64,000 bases of DNA from the NCBI GenBank assembly GCA_012934845.2, contig WNNJ02000257.1, positions 124,001 through 188,000 on the forward strand. The letters run 5' to 3'. This DNA comes from Pomphorhynchus laevis. Lineage: Eukaryota; Acanthocephala; Palaeacanthocephala; Echinorhynchida; Pomphorhynchidae. Both the position numbers and the translations under genes were made by a program. This document shows, piece by piece, positions 36,496 through 47,600 of this stretch. The notes beneath the pieces are model-generated. The model did not search any database, was not told the origin of the DNA, and saw only the letters and a list, made by a program, of their open reading frames with translations. Positions within the stretch are counted from its first letter, which is position 1. Every line of letters starts with the position of its first letter.

Positions 36496-37129
36496 TTCAT
36501 TAATGTTTTGTAAGATCAAGCGTTCGAGTAGCTTACAACATATGCATGTAAGACTAAAGGGTCTGTAATGTTTATCACAAGAACGATCACCTTTTTGAAA
36601 ATTGGACAGATTATAGATTTAGACCAATCCTCGGGAATCAGTGATGTGTTTGAGAAAATATAAATATCCGATGCAAAGGTCGACAAACATTTAAAGATAA
36701 TTTTCTTAATAACAACGAAGGCATGCAGTCAGGACCTGCGGAATTGCATCATTTTAATTGTACAAGTTGGTTGTATACGTCACTGATTGATATCTTCAAA
36801 AAAGAGTAGACGGTAACCAACATCATTAAGGTTTTGCTTTACAATGGGAAAGAAGGTCTGGGTATATGCATTGGCAACTTCTCATTTATCAACAATTATC
36901 CGATACATAAGGAGAAACTATCATTCATCCGTTGTTTCGAAAAGCAGTATTTGTAAAAGGCAGACGGATAGCTGGAAAGCTGGCTTTCAACAGATTCTTC
37001 AAATTTCAACTTTTTAAGTATCTAAAGGTTGTGAATTTATTTCTCAAGCTACATTTATGTTTTTTTATTTATTTTTAAATTCATATTATTTTTGATAAAA
37101 CCTGTTTATTAAATTAATTATCTTGTAAG

Positions 37130-37330
37130 ATAATTAATTTCGTAGTTTGCTTGACCTGTTTGTCCACCGAGGATATACTCATTAAGATAAGGCATCTAGC
37201 GGCAATAGGAAATAGCGATCATTGTAGCATGTTAATCGGATTTCCATTTGCTATCCCACATGTTGACAATTATAATGACACAATAAATATTTTCTATAAT
37301 TACACTGCAATCTAGAGTATAATATTGTAG
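37130..37330 (+). mobile_element. LINE endonuclease fragment
   Basis: Translates to LTCLSTEDILIKIRHLAAIG followed by NSDHCSMLIGFPF. This is the C-terminal end of an APE-type endonuclease, with the SDH catalytic motif. It is short and truncated at both ends. Confidence 0.55.
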
Positions 37331-37377
37331 AGTAATAATAGTGTGGGGTAACTTCAAAAAATGTTGTTGGGTAATCG

Positions 37378-38870
37378 AAAATTCAATCAGATAATAAAAC
37401 TATACCTATATTATATTGGAATCCAAAATTACATAAAAATCCAACAAAACCTAGGTTCATATGTAGTGCGTTTAAATGTACATTAAAACCACTTTCTGTC
37501 TGTATGAATAAAATACTTAAAGTAATGAAAGCACACTTTAAAAAATATTGCAAGGTAATCGAAATTAATACTGGTATAAAACACTATTTCAGTATTAATT
37601 CTACAAAAGAATTTTTAGAACAGACAAAAGGAATAAATTTTCAAAATATAAATACATATGATTTTAGTACGCTTTATACAAATCTAGATTTAGTAGATAT
37701 TAAAGAAGCGTTAGTAAAATTAATTAACCTTATATTCGGAAAACGATATACATATATATGTTATAATAATTATAACGGCTTTCTAACAAAACCTAAACCA
37801 TCAAGTAAACATAAATATATGGATAAGATTGAATTAATAGAATCCTTAAATATCTTGATAAATCAAAATTATTCAAAGGTAGGGACATCTATATTTCGAC
37901 AACAGGTTCTCCAATGGGAGTAATAGTAGCCCAATTATAGCTGACTTGTTTTTAAGCTTTATAGAATATGAATTTGTTCATAACTTTGTAAAAACCAAAT
38001 TTAAACAATATAAATATATGAAATATATGTTTCGATACATTGATGATATATGTGTATTTAATTCTAATAATTTTTATTCAATTAGAGAGCACACTTATCC
38101 AGAAAGCCTTATTCTTAACAAAACCAATATTAATGATAAAGAAGGTGTATATCTAGATATGAAACTACTAAAACTATTAATTTATATCTCAAAGATGACA
38201 TATTTAAGTTTAAAATTGGGAACAATAATATTAATTTAATTTACAAGAAACATATTTTTGAATAAGCATTCATGCATACCATATAATATAAAATACAATA
38301 CATTAAATAATGAAAATTTAAGAATTGCAACAATATGTAATGATATTGGTTTTCTTCAAAATCATTTAAATAATTTAATAGATGCATATTTTAAACTAGG
38401 TTACTATATAAATACAATCAAACTGAAAATAGTAAAATATATAAATCAACACAATAATATTTAAAATAAATTTAAAATCATTAGGGGAAACTTTTTATGG
38501 ATAATAAATAATATACTTTGTATTAGAATAAGATACTATATAATCAAATTTCATAAGAGGAAATACGTCCTTAACACATATTTGGCCCCAGCTGCTATGT
38601 AATGTAGAGGAGTTAATGGCCGAAACCTGATAGCATATCAGTTCCTCTTAATGACCTCTAATTCTTATTCTGATACAACGTCTGTTATTTATTAATCAAT
38701 TCATAAAAATAACGTTTATTTTAAATTTCAATTTTTTATTTTAACTTGATTTAAATTATAGAAAATCTAAAAACAATTATTAATTTTATTATTTAATTAT
38801 TAAATTTTGATTTAGCATTATTATGTTTTGTTTATTTTATAATTATAATTAATACGTAGACTCAGTTAGC
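37378..38870 (+). mobile_element. Naiad-type Penelope-like element, 5'-truncated copy
   Basis: RT frames at 37504-37923 and 37946-38239 contain TYDFSTLYTNLDLVD (motif A), a GSPMG-like motif B around 37900 and MFRYIDDICVFN (motif C), followed by a frame to 38464. Upstream, still RT, is PKLHKNPTKPRFIC-like sequence from about 37415. The non-coding 3' block (38584-38647 structured part) ends at ACGTAGACTCAGTTAGCTGA, 38853-38872. Nucleotide identity to the copy at 60985-64000 is very high by eye, so both are young. The endonuclease part is absent. Confidence 0.8.
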
Positions 38871-39060
38871 TGATTTTATCTGTTCAACAAATAATTTAGC
38901 TAGACCCGTTTGTCGATGGGCTAGAAAGTGCATGGGACCATTTTAGGAATACGCTTATATATCTACTTCACAGAAATGCGCTATTATGTACCTCAATAGT
39001 GTCAAAAGCATTGTAACCCTTAGTTTGTCCTAGAATTAGTCTTTTGGAAGCATGTAAATA
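38871..39060 (+). repeat. 190-bp block shared with 22478-22668
   Basis: Follows a Naiad 3' end in both places, in matching orientation relative to the element. Shared words include GTTCAACAAATAATTTAGCT, AGAAAGTGCATGGGACCATT and ACTTCACAGAAA. Either the element's end lies further out than the ACTCAGTTAGCTGAT motif, or the two loci share a duplicated flank. Confidence 0.65.
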
Positions 39061-39072
39061 TCTTTATTGCAG

Positions 39073-39392
39073 ATATTAAATTCATCCCGATGACTGATGA
39101 ATCATTACTCGTTACACAGTATCATAATGACTGTCATGACCATAATGATCAATTTCATTATTATCCCTGTGTTATATATTGTGTTGTTATACTCACAACA
39201 CAACAAATAATAATTTGCATTACCACACCACCCCATCTGTCGGCTTTACGATCGCAGCGGTGCAATGTAAAACCGGGTATTGCTATTTCGGAATCATCAA
39301 TATTTGAATTTAACCACGATTTATTAAAATCCATGATAAAGCATTACGATCAGCAATTGTTATTGTTAATGATAACATTTATAATCGCATGA
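39073..39392 (+). CDS. possible host exon, unassigned
   Basis: An acceptor-like TTTATTGCAG ends at 39072. The frame that follows is open for about 106 codons to a TGA, with His-rich HNDCHDHNDQFHYYP near its start and THLSALRSQRC-like basic residues later. Poly(A)-type AATAAA words occur shortly downstream. I do not recognise the protein. It could be a terminal exon of a gene lying to the left beyond the Naiad copy, or chance. Confidence 0.25.
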
Positions 39393-40599
39393 AAAAACAA
39401 ATAAATGAAAAATTTAGAATAAATATAAATTCATATATTACAAAATAATTAATTTAATAAACAGATTTTATCGAAAATAAAATTCATTTAAAAATAAATG
39501 AAAAAACATAAATGTAGAGGAAATTAAACAAATAAACAAAAGCATTTCGAACAACATGATAAACCTTTATAAATAATATCGCAGAAATAATTATCACAGA
39601 AATAATTAAATGTGCAATCTATATACACTCAGGTACAACATTGAAAAATAGTTAAATATCTGTATCTGACTAATTCCACTAATTAAACATTTGATTATTT
39701 TTATTACTTGAAATGAGTCACTAAAATATAAAAATCAGGTATCGTACTAAATTGGCAAATTATATTCAAATTTGAAATGACTAAGAAGCAGATTAATTAT
39801 GAACCGAACAACCACAAACATAAAGGCCTATATGAACCTAGACCTTTTAAAACAAACCTTTTATAAATTTAATTATGCACATTGTTCCATTCAGAACACC
39901 CTTGTATAGATCAAATTCGGTGTCTGAATTCACCAAAAGATAAAAGTCAGGTATCTTACTAAATTGGCTTACTGAAGAGAACTTAATGGTAAAGTTGTTG
40001 AGCTTTGCAATTTTTAGGTCCTTAACTTTTCCTGTTTCAGATGAGCTATAAAATTCAACCGATCTGAAATCGGAAAGCGTAATATGGAAATAATACTATA
40101 TAAAATATAATGTTTTATATACATCATTTTAACATCTAGGACCATAAAAGGACAGTTATGCATTAAAAAGGCTAATCATGAACAAAGGATGAGAAATATA
40201 CATTAGTGTGACTATTTTTCTAATATACCAACAATGTTATTTTTTTTCAAACGATGTAATGTAAATTTATTAGTTGCTTAAAGTAGCAATTACCAATTTC
40301 ATCATCATGAAATTAGAATTTACGGTCTACAAAATATTTAAAGAGATTAAAAAACTAGTATTTTAATCACCAATTCTATTATGTAAGTATTAAACAAAAT
40401 GTTAAGATAAATTGTTAAGTTTAGAACGGAGGGTATATTTATTGAGGCCAATATTTTCAGTTTGTAGGTACATATAAGGTACTTTTAGTAATTTAAGCTT
40501 TTTGAAAGGTAGATAAAGGTTGCTGAGAAATTTTATTTTTTTAAAATTTTAATTAAGAATTTTAATTTTTTAAATAGTTGATAATGATCCATTATTGAT
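39393..40599. other. gene-free stretch with internal repeat
   Basis: A phrase AATCAGGTATCGTACTAAAT occurs near 39733 and again, with small changes, near 39946, about 210 bp apart. Otherwise AT-rich and featureless. Confidence 0.4.
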
Positions 40600-40885
40600 A
40601 AAGAATTATTGGAGCTGGATCAAAGAAAAGAGGAAATTATTTTTGATATTTTGCTAACCTCTGTTAGCATCTTCAGAAAATTACGTTTTTTTAAATGTAC
40701 ATGCTTATATAATTAAGTTCAAAACGATCACCAAAATCGTGTTAAAAATTTAAACAACAATGAAATCAGCTGTTTATCGCTGTTTACCTGCCCAAAGCAA
40801 ATGGCGGCGATCGTTTTGAACTCTTTATTTATAAGCATGTACAATTTAAAAAGGCATTGTAATTTTCTGAAGATAAATCCTTGTT
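40600..40885. mobile_element. inverted-repeat insertion with hammerhead-like remnant
   Basis: Outer arms read CTTCAGAAAATTACGTTTTT and ATGTACATGCTTATA with complements at 40840-40885; they enclose an inner pair (GTTCAAAACGATC / GATCGTTTTGAAC) and a unique centre of about 75 bp. On the minus strand CTGAAGA precedes the hairpin GCTAACAGAGGTTAGC, but the following box reads AAAA in place of GAAA. The same family recurs at 56430-56535 and 58700-58785. Confidence 0.6.
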
Positions 40886-41613
40886 TTAATTATCCAATAA
40901 ATCCTTATTTTAATTTTTATTAAAATGCGAATATATTTATACTTTTAACTTATTCAAACATGTTCAGTGCAGCTTTGGAATAATGTTTAGATTAGATTAT
41001 TAAGGACGAAAAAATTAAATTTTTAATTTTTGAATTTTAACGAAAGTTGAATAATGTTATTAATTGTAATCCATACTATATACTTTTAAATTAGTGACCA
41101 GTACTGTTTGTCTTCATTCGACAAAGCACCACCGATTCTACTTGCTCTTAAAATTTCGTCTTCTGAATAATTTAAAAAACAGTTAATAAAACATATAACA
41201 TTTTTTTATTTTTACATTGAAATTAACATTGATTTGGAACATTCGTGTTAATTATTTAAAATAGTCTTTCGCTGTGCAATTATTATATGCTTATAATAAG
41301 TTTCCTTAAACCTTTTTATCCACTTTGCCCTTACGCTCAGTTTGATCTATCCGTTGCAGGGTCGATGAAGTGCATTATACATCTAAATCGTAATCCGATT
41401 CAAGTACAGAGTTACACTAGCAAGACCAATGTATTCCTAGTGTAATAATAACTTCAGATATAAAAATAAATATAAAAAATCAACGATGTTTTGAAAATTA
41501 TTTGGAAATAAAGATATACAATTGGTAGAATTTCCAATAGAAAATTTTACAATACGTCTGTCGCAAAATCCGTAATCTAATATAGACAGAAACCTTTCAG
41601 TAACCGCGAAACT
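40886..41613. other. gene-free 3' flank of the GCP4 gene
   Basis: AT-rich. It must contain the GCP4 3' UTR, whose end was not defined. No other feature seen. Confidence 0.35.
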
Positions 41614-44600
41614 TTAACTATCTTTATAGAAATCGTTGAACGCTAAATGACAAATTAAATTCGATAAGTTGACGATCTGCTGATCGCTACAATCGTTTAC
41701 CGACGTTAACAGTGCAAAAATATCTTTCACACAACAGCCAAATTGTTGTGAGCATGAGTTTGCGATATTAACATGGCTATTAGATAAACTACTCCTGATA
41801 TCCTTTCCAAACTTTTCACAAAGATTCAATGCCTTCTGCAAACACGTGAACACGGCTGGGGTATCTATCAAACACGAATGTCGGATCTTCGAGGAAAATT
41901 TTTCCAGTGCATTGTTAAACTCACTAATGTCAACAAACAGGCCTTTATCTTCGTTCGGTTGTAATATTTCAGCCACACCGTCTTTATCCCTTATCTCACG
42001 ATTGCAACACATTCTCTGTAACTTTGTTATTTCACATTCAATGACATCAGTGTACAGGTAATTGAGGAGGTTGCATAGAAAGAACATCATTTGCTGATGT
42101 GTGAAAAAAATCATCGAAGTGTTGTGTAAGACCCTATCGTTTTTCTTAATATCCAACCATAGTAAACACAGATTCTTGTAACATTCTTTTAACAAATATA
42201 TTGATTCTTTAGATGGATTTTATTAGCCGCTCACTCGTATATGTTAAGTAATAAAACATTAAGAAATATTGAAATTCTGATTACTATTTTTATTCTGCAT
42301 TCTGCTTTAATCCTGTATATAAGTCAACAGCAGCACGCTACATTTCAGTATTGGTAGCCCTCATTAGCTACTGATCCAAAACCTACGTTTCACGTTTCGG
42401 TTCTATTAATGTTGGCTGACGATCACTCGACTCGTCTGCTTTATTGGCATTTAGATTTAATAAAAGACTTTCGTCTTACATTTTGCAAATTTAATTAAAA
42501 TCATTTCTAATTTCAAATTAAACCAGCGTTAGTAGTGGAAGGTTCTACCTGCAATTTGAAAGCCTACCTATTTTTGCTATTAATTACTATTACCAAACGA
42601 GTCATCTATTGTTTGTTTCCTAATTTTAAGTAGAAATAGTCATCTATAGTTTTTTTTAATTTTAAGTAGAAATAGTCATCTATAGTTCTTTTTTAATTTT
42701 AAGTTGCTGTTGGCTTATAGATAAGATTAAATTAGCGTGCAGAATAAAAATAGTTATCAAACTTTCAATGGCTACAATGATTGCACAGGTATATCAACTT
42801 AAGAAATGTAACTTAAGTAATGCTGCAAGGCATTATAACGACAGTGCGATTTTCCAGAAAGATAACAAGCTATAAATTATGTTCCAATTGACGAACTTTA
42901 TTTTTAGTCATCCATCGACAATATACATAGGCTCTATCGAAGCAAAAAAGTCAATAAAAATAAGTCATGCATAATAAATCAACTAATCGTTAATCGGATA
43001 CAACATCTGGCCTTGTCTTCTTGACAATTGAGAGCAGTTATCTGCTAGGGAAAACTAGCGTGACAGACTGTAACTGAGCTATTCCCCGTCTAAATCCCGT
43101 ATAATTGTCCTTTATAGTATTTTATCGGTGTTTTGACATTATGAACTTATGGGATATCAGTATATGTTCAAGAATTCGTCTTTTAGGGCACGAAACTAAA
43201 ATCTAAGTGACCACATTCACATATAAATAAGCTCAATATGCCAAAAATGTAGCAATATTGCTGACCACAAGCTAAACTAATTATAGAGCATGCGGCAAAT
43301 GCGTTGATAATGTTATCTAAGAGAGTTTCTTGTTTTTGTGATTATTGAAATACTCTTTGAAGTTGGATATTTTCTTGCGAAAGCAAAATGATCCCTACAT
43401 GAGTTGCCACAGATAGAATTGGAGCAGTAGTCACTATTCTGGGAATCAAGATTTTTGCAATAGGGATATAATATATGCATAGTATAGCTTGAATCAGTGG
43501 CCCGTGTATGACCGATTTAATAGTATAGATAAAATATGTTGTTATTATACGATTTTAACTTAGTCACCATTATGTACTTGTGATTATTTTTATCCTGTAA
43601 GTGAACGATCCATATACATTGCTAGTAGCGCGATGTTTATGTTCTACCCATACTTGCTTAATAATAAGACGTTCCTTCAACTTCCTTCGTTATCTATGTA
43701 TGGTTCCACGTTGGTTATATGGACGTTTGAATAAGGCTGAATTCGATAGAGCCTGTTTTCGAGAGGTTAATTACGATGATTACGTTGCTGAATAAGATAT
43801 GATGCTAAAAATTGACAGGCAGAACTATAAATGCTTGTCCATGGTATCTATGCAATTACAGATTTCAGGAAAATTTTACAAATCTGTCATATTTGGCATG
43901 TTCAATGGAGCTTTTAATGAGATACGATGCTGGAAATTGACATGCAGAACTATAAATGCTTGTCCCAGGTATCTAAGCCATTTCAGATTTAATTTTACAG
44001 ATTACTTTCTTCGTTGTCTATGTATGGTTCTACGTTGGATATATTAAATGGACTATTGAATAAGGCTGAATTCGATTACAGATTTCAGGAAAATTTTACA
44101 AATCTGTCATATTTGACATACTCAGTGGAGCTTTAAAGTATATTACCGAAGGTAGCTCTTCGTCAATTACGCTGGTGAATGTGTCCACATATGTTGTTGT
44201 ACCAGTCGAATGAGCATTTGTTTAAATTATCATACCTGAAGAGCCATAAACATTTTTAGTAACTAAGCACTTACTTTGCTACTCATTGAGAAATTTGCTT
44301 GCAGTATATTCCCATTGATCTGTACAATTCACTCATTCAAAATTGTAAAAAGTTATACAAAATGATTAAGAACAAATATAAAAAAAGGAAAACACAAATT
44401 GCTAGACAAAACCTCAATTAGTCTTATGCAACCTATGAGATTGAACGAGTAATATTCATTCCTATCATTTTTCAACATCTATATAATGACAATAACAGAT
44501 ACACAGATATAAAACTTATGATCACACGCGAAAATGCCTTTAGAATGATGACATGATGTGGATAGTGTCAGAACAATAACAAGAAAGTGCATATACGATT

Positions 44601-47600
44601 TTTGTAATAAAAAACATATCACCAATATGGAGGTTTTCTGGTGCATATTTTTATTCATTTCGTTTATTTTCTAAAGGTATTCGTGAGATAGATTTTAACA
44701 AAACAGAAATATTGGTGTACACGAAACGTTACTGCTATGGAAATGTTCATGATGCTGTCAGTTCTATACGGTATTCCTAAATGGCCACAGTCCGATTCTG
44801 TATTTAGCTGCGTCCATCCGTAATTATAAATCTACCGTATGTAATCAATAGGCCATCATTTCTACACGGTATTCGTGTAAATCGCATCCATCAATCAAAA
44901 TCACCTCCACCAACCTCCACTATCCTTCCACTCATAACCTTTCCTCACATCGCTTGCCACCCTCTTTATTATCATTATCCTCTATGTCTCCCGTCGTCAA
45001 ACCAAATCCCTCCAAATCATCAACTGCCAGCTCTTCTATCGTGATCTCACTTACTCACGTCAGTCGTCCTCCTTTACGGAAGCGCTTTGCTTCTCGCGAT
45101 CGTTGCGTCATTGTTACTAATATCACGCCTTCTAACTCCTTATCTCCACAAGCACATCTGGACCACGATGTTTCCGCCTTCAGATCCATCCTCTCGTATA
45201 TTGTTCCTGCGGATAAACCATCCTTTTTCAAGGACATTTCTCCTGTCGCATTCATCCGTCTAAACAAATCTTCTCAATCTAATCCTTCCCAGCCCCCTCT
45301 CCTAAAAATTGTTTTCAAGCATCGCTCTCACGCGTCTTCTGTCCTCTCTCAACGATTCAAACTCATGTCATCTTCAACCACTCGAATTTTCCCCGATCGC
45401 GCCCCTTCCGAAATCGCTAAAATCTCTTCAGCCCGCATCGAAAAACGCCGTCGCGAGGAAAACGGCGAAACATCACTCGCCATCCGAAACATAGACGGAA
45501 ATTTTCAAGTTGTCCACACCCGTCCAAAAATTCGATGGCGCTCCATCTCTCCTATGTGTCTTCTCCACTAGTCTCTTTCGCCACAGCACACGGTTTCCGC
45601 CTCGGTCTCCTCAACACTATATCTATTCTCAATAAATCCGATCTTATCCTCAAACTATTCACCAAGCAATCCATCGATCTCTTCTGCCTCACCGAATCCT
45701 GGCACTCAGATACCGACGACCTTTCAATTCGCCGTCTGCTCTCTGCCGGTTGCTCCCTAGTCGAATCAGCCCGCCCCCTCAGCTCATGCCCTTCTAAATC
45801 CTCTAATCATGGCGGCATCGTCGCATTCGCGCGATACCCAGCGTCTCTTCACAAAATCAATACCCCTTTCAGTCCTTGCTCTTTTGAATTGCTCACTTGT
45901 CGTTATTCTAACCCGATCATTCTAGATCTCGCCATTGTATACCGTCCTGGTTCATCAGCTCCTACAGCCTTATTTTTTACCGAACTCGCTGACCTCCTTT
46001 CTCATTGTTCTTTGTCCTCAATCCCTTCACTCGTTCTAGGCGACTTCAATATCCGCCTAGACCGCCCCTCTTTCACAGATTCCATCCGCTTCATCAACAT
46101 TCTATCCAACTACAATTACAAACTAATCTCCACTGCCCCCACACATATACTTGGCGGGGCACTCGACATCATCGCTGTCCCCGATCATTTTGCTGCCCAC
46201 ACCTCACTGTCCATCTCTGATCCTGGTCTATCCGATCACTTTCTTATCACCCTTGATCTCGCTCGCAACCACACCCCTCCTCACACACCTACAATCCTAC
46301 GTCGCCCTTGGAGAAATCTTGACCTCTCCTCTTATCCGCTCTGCCTTACTCAAATCGTCTCTATCATTACCCACAATAACATATTCATCTCCTCACGATC
46401 TCGCCTTTCTTTTCGACTCTGAACTCACATCCACTCTCGGTATTCTCTTGCCCTTCAAATCTCACCCACACCGTCGCTTGCACCGTGCCCCATGGTTTGA
46501 CATCCAATGCCTACTCTCAAAGCGTCGACTCCGCCATGCTTTTCGAGTCTATCACCGCTCTCTCAGACGCGATTTCCGCTCGATCACTCCGTCTTTCCGT
46601 GATTCCTATCTTGCTCTTCGCCGGTCTCATCTCAACCTACTACGTACCAAATGCAACTCCTTCTGGCAGCATAAAATCATCACTTTATTCAACTCGAAGA
46701 CTCTCTGGCATACTTTTAACTCAATCCTTGCTCGTTCCTCTACGCCTTGCAACATCAATGCTAATGATTATTCGTCATTTCTCCAGACTAAAGTATCCAC
46801 GCTGCTCTCTCACACCCCGGTCTCCATCCTATCCCACTCTGCCCAGTCTACACTCATCCTTCCGGAACTCTTTCATCTTCTCCCTGTCTCACCTACAGAA
46901 GTATCATCTGTCCTCATGTCCTTGCCCAACAAAACCTCACCTGCCGATCCCCTGCCTACCCACATATTAAAATCTATATGCTCATCGATATCCCCATTTC
47001 TCACAACCTTGTTTAACTCGTCCATCCGCAGTCGTATCTTCCCTTCACACTGGAAATCCGCAATCGTTCGTCCCCTCCTTAAGAAACAATCGCTCGACCC
47101 CTCCCTTCCTTCTAGCTATCGCCCCATTTCACTACTCCCTACTCTTTCAAAGCTCTTAGAACGCCTCATCTTAATACAAATCAACGCTTATCTCTCCTCA
47201 TCCAATCTGTACCCTCCTTTCCAATCCGCTTTCCGCTCTAATCACTCGACAGAAATCGCATGCATAAAAGTGTACAACGACTTACTCATTTCTCGAGACA
47301 AGGCTCTATATAGTGTTCTCATCTCCCTTGACCTCTCCTCCGCGTTCGACATTGTCGACCACTCCGTCCTCCTTTCTCGCCTTCGTTATGATTACAGCTT
47401 TTCTTCCTCCTCCGTAGCTTGGTTCGCCTCATATCTATCCGACCGTTCCTTTCGCGTCTGTTCTAATTCATCATCCTCCCCTCCCATCCCTATTTTTTGC
47501 GGGGTTCCACAAGGTTCAGTCCTAGGTCCCCTGCTTTTCTCTCTTTTGCTTGGCGATCTCTCTCCATTTATCAAACCTTACTCCTTTAACGTCATGCAAT

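Larger units (their letters stand above)
33950..36900 (-). mobile_element. LINE copy broken into blocks by later insertions (minus strand)
   Basis: Minus-strand pieces occur in the correct order of one CR1/Jockey-like RT. 36900-36510: AGPDCMPSLLLRKLSL, then a GDRS...YRPFSLTCICCKLLERLI-type block. 36240-35830: QHGF..., MDVIFVDFSNAFDTINHHIL, WILTYLNGST, VNGFMSERFRI. 35470-35325: ALLYADDLKLYKVTY, the catalytic box. 34600-33950: DLGIIVSDNFSTHKNTGYTC, RSLFEMRTDKRLRGHAFMLR. The blocks are separated by an inverted-repeat insertion (36240-36510), a plus-strand ORF1 fragment (35560-35830) and about 700 bp of AT-rich DNA (34610-35320). The copy is old and full of stops. Confidence 0.65.

Noticed and set aside
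43601-44047. Two small open frames with similar proteins
   Set aside because: They reflect the interleaved duplications at this locus; no splice signals or known domain.
46151-46390. Upstream extension of the RT open frame
   Set aside because: It overlaps the well-conserved endonuclease in another frame and shows no LINE motif of its own.
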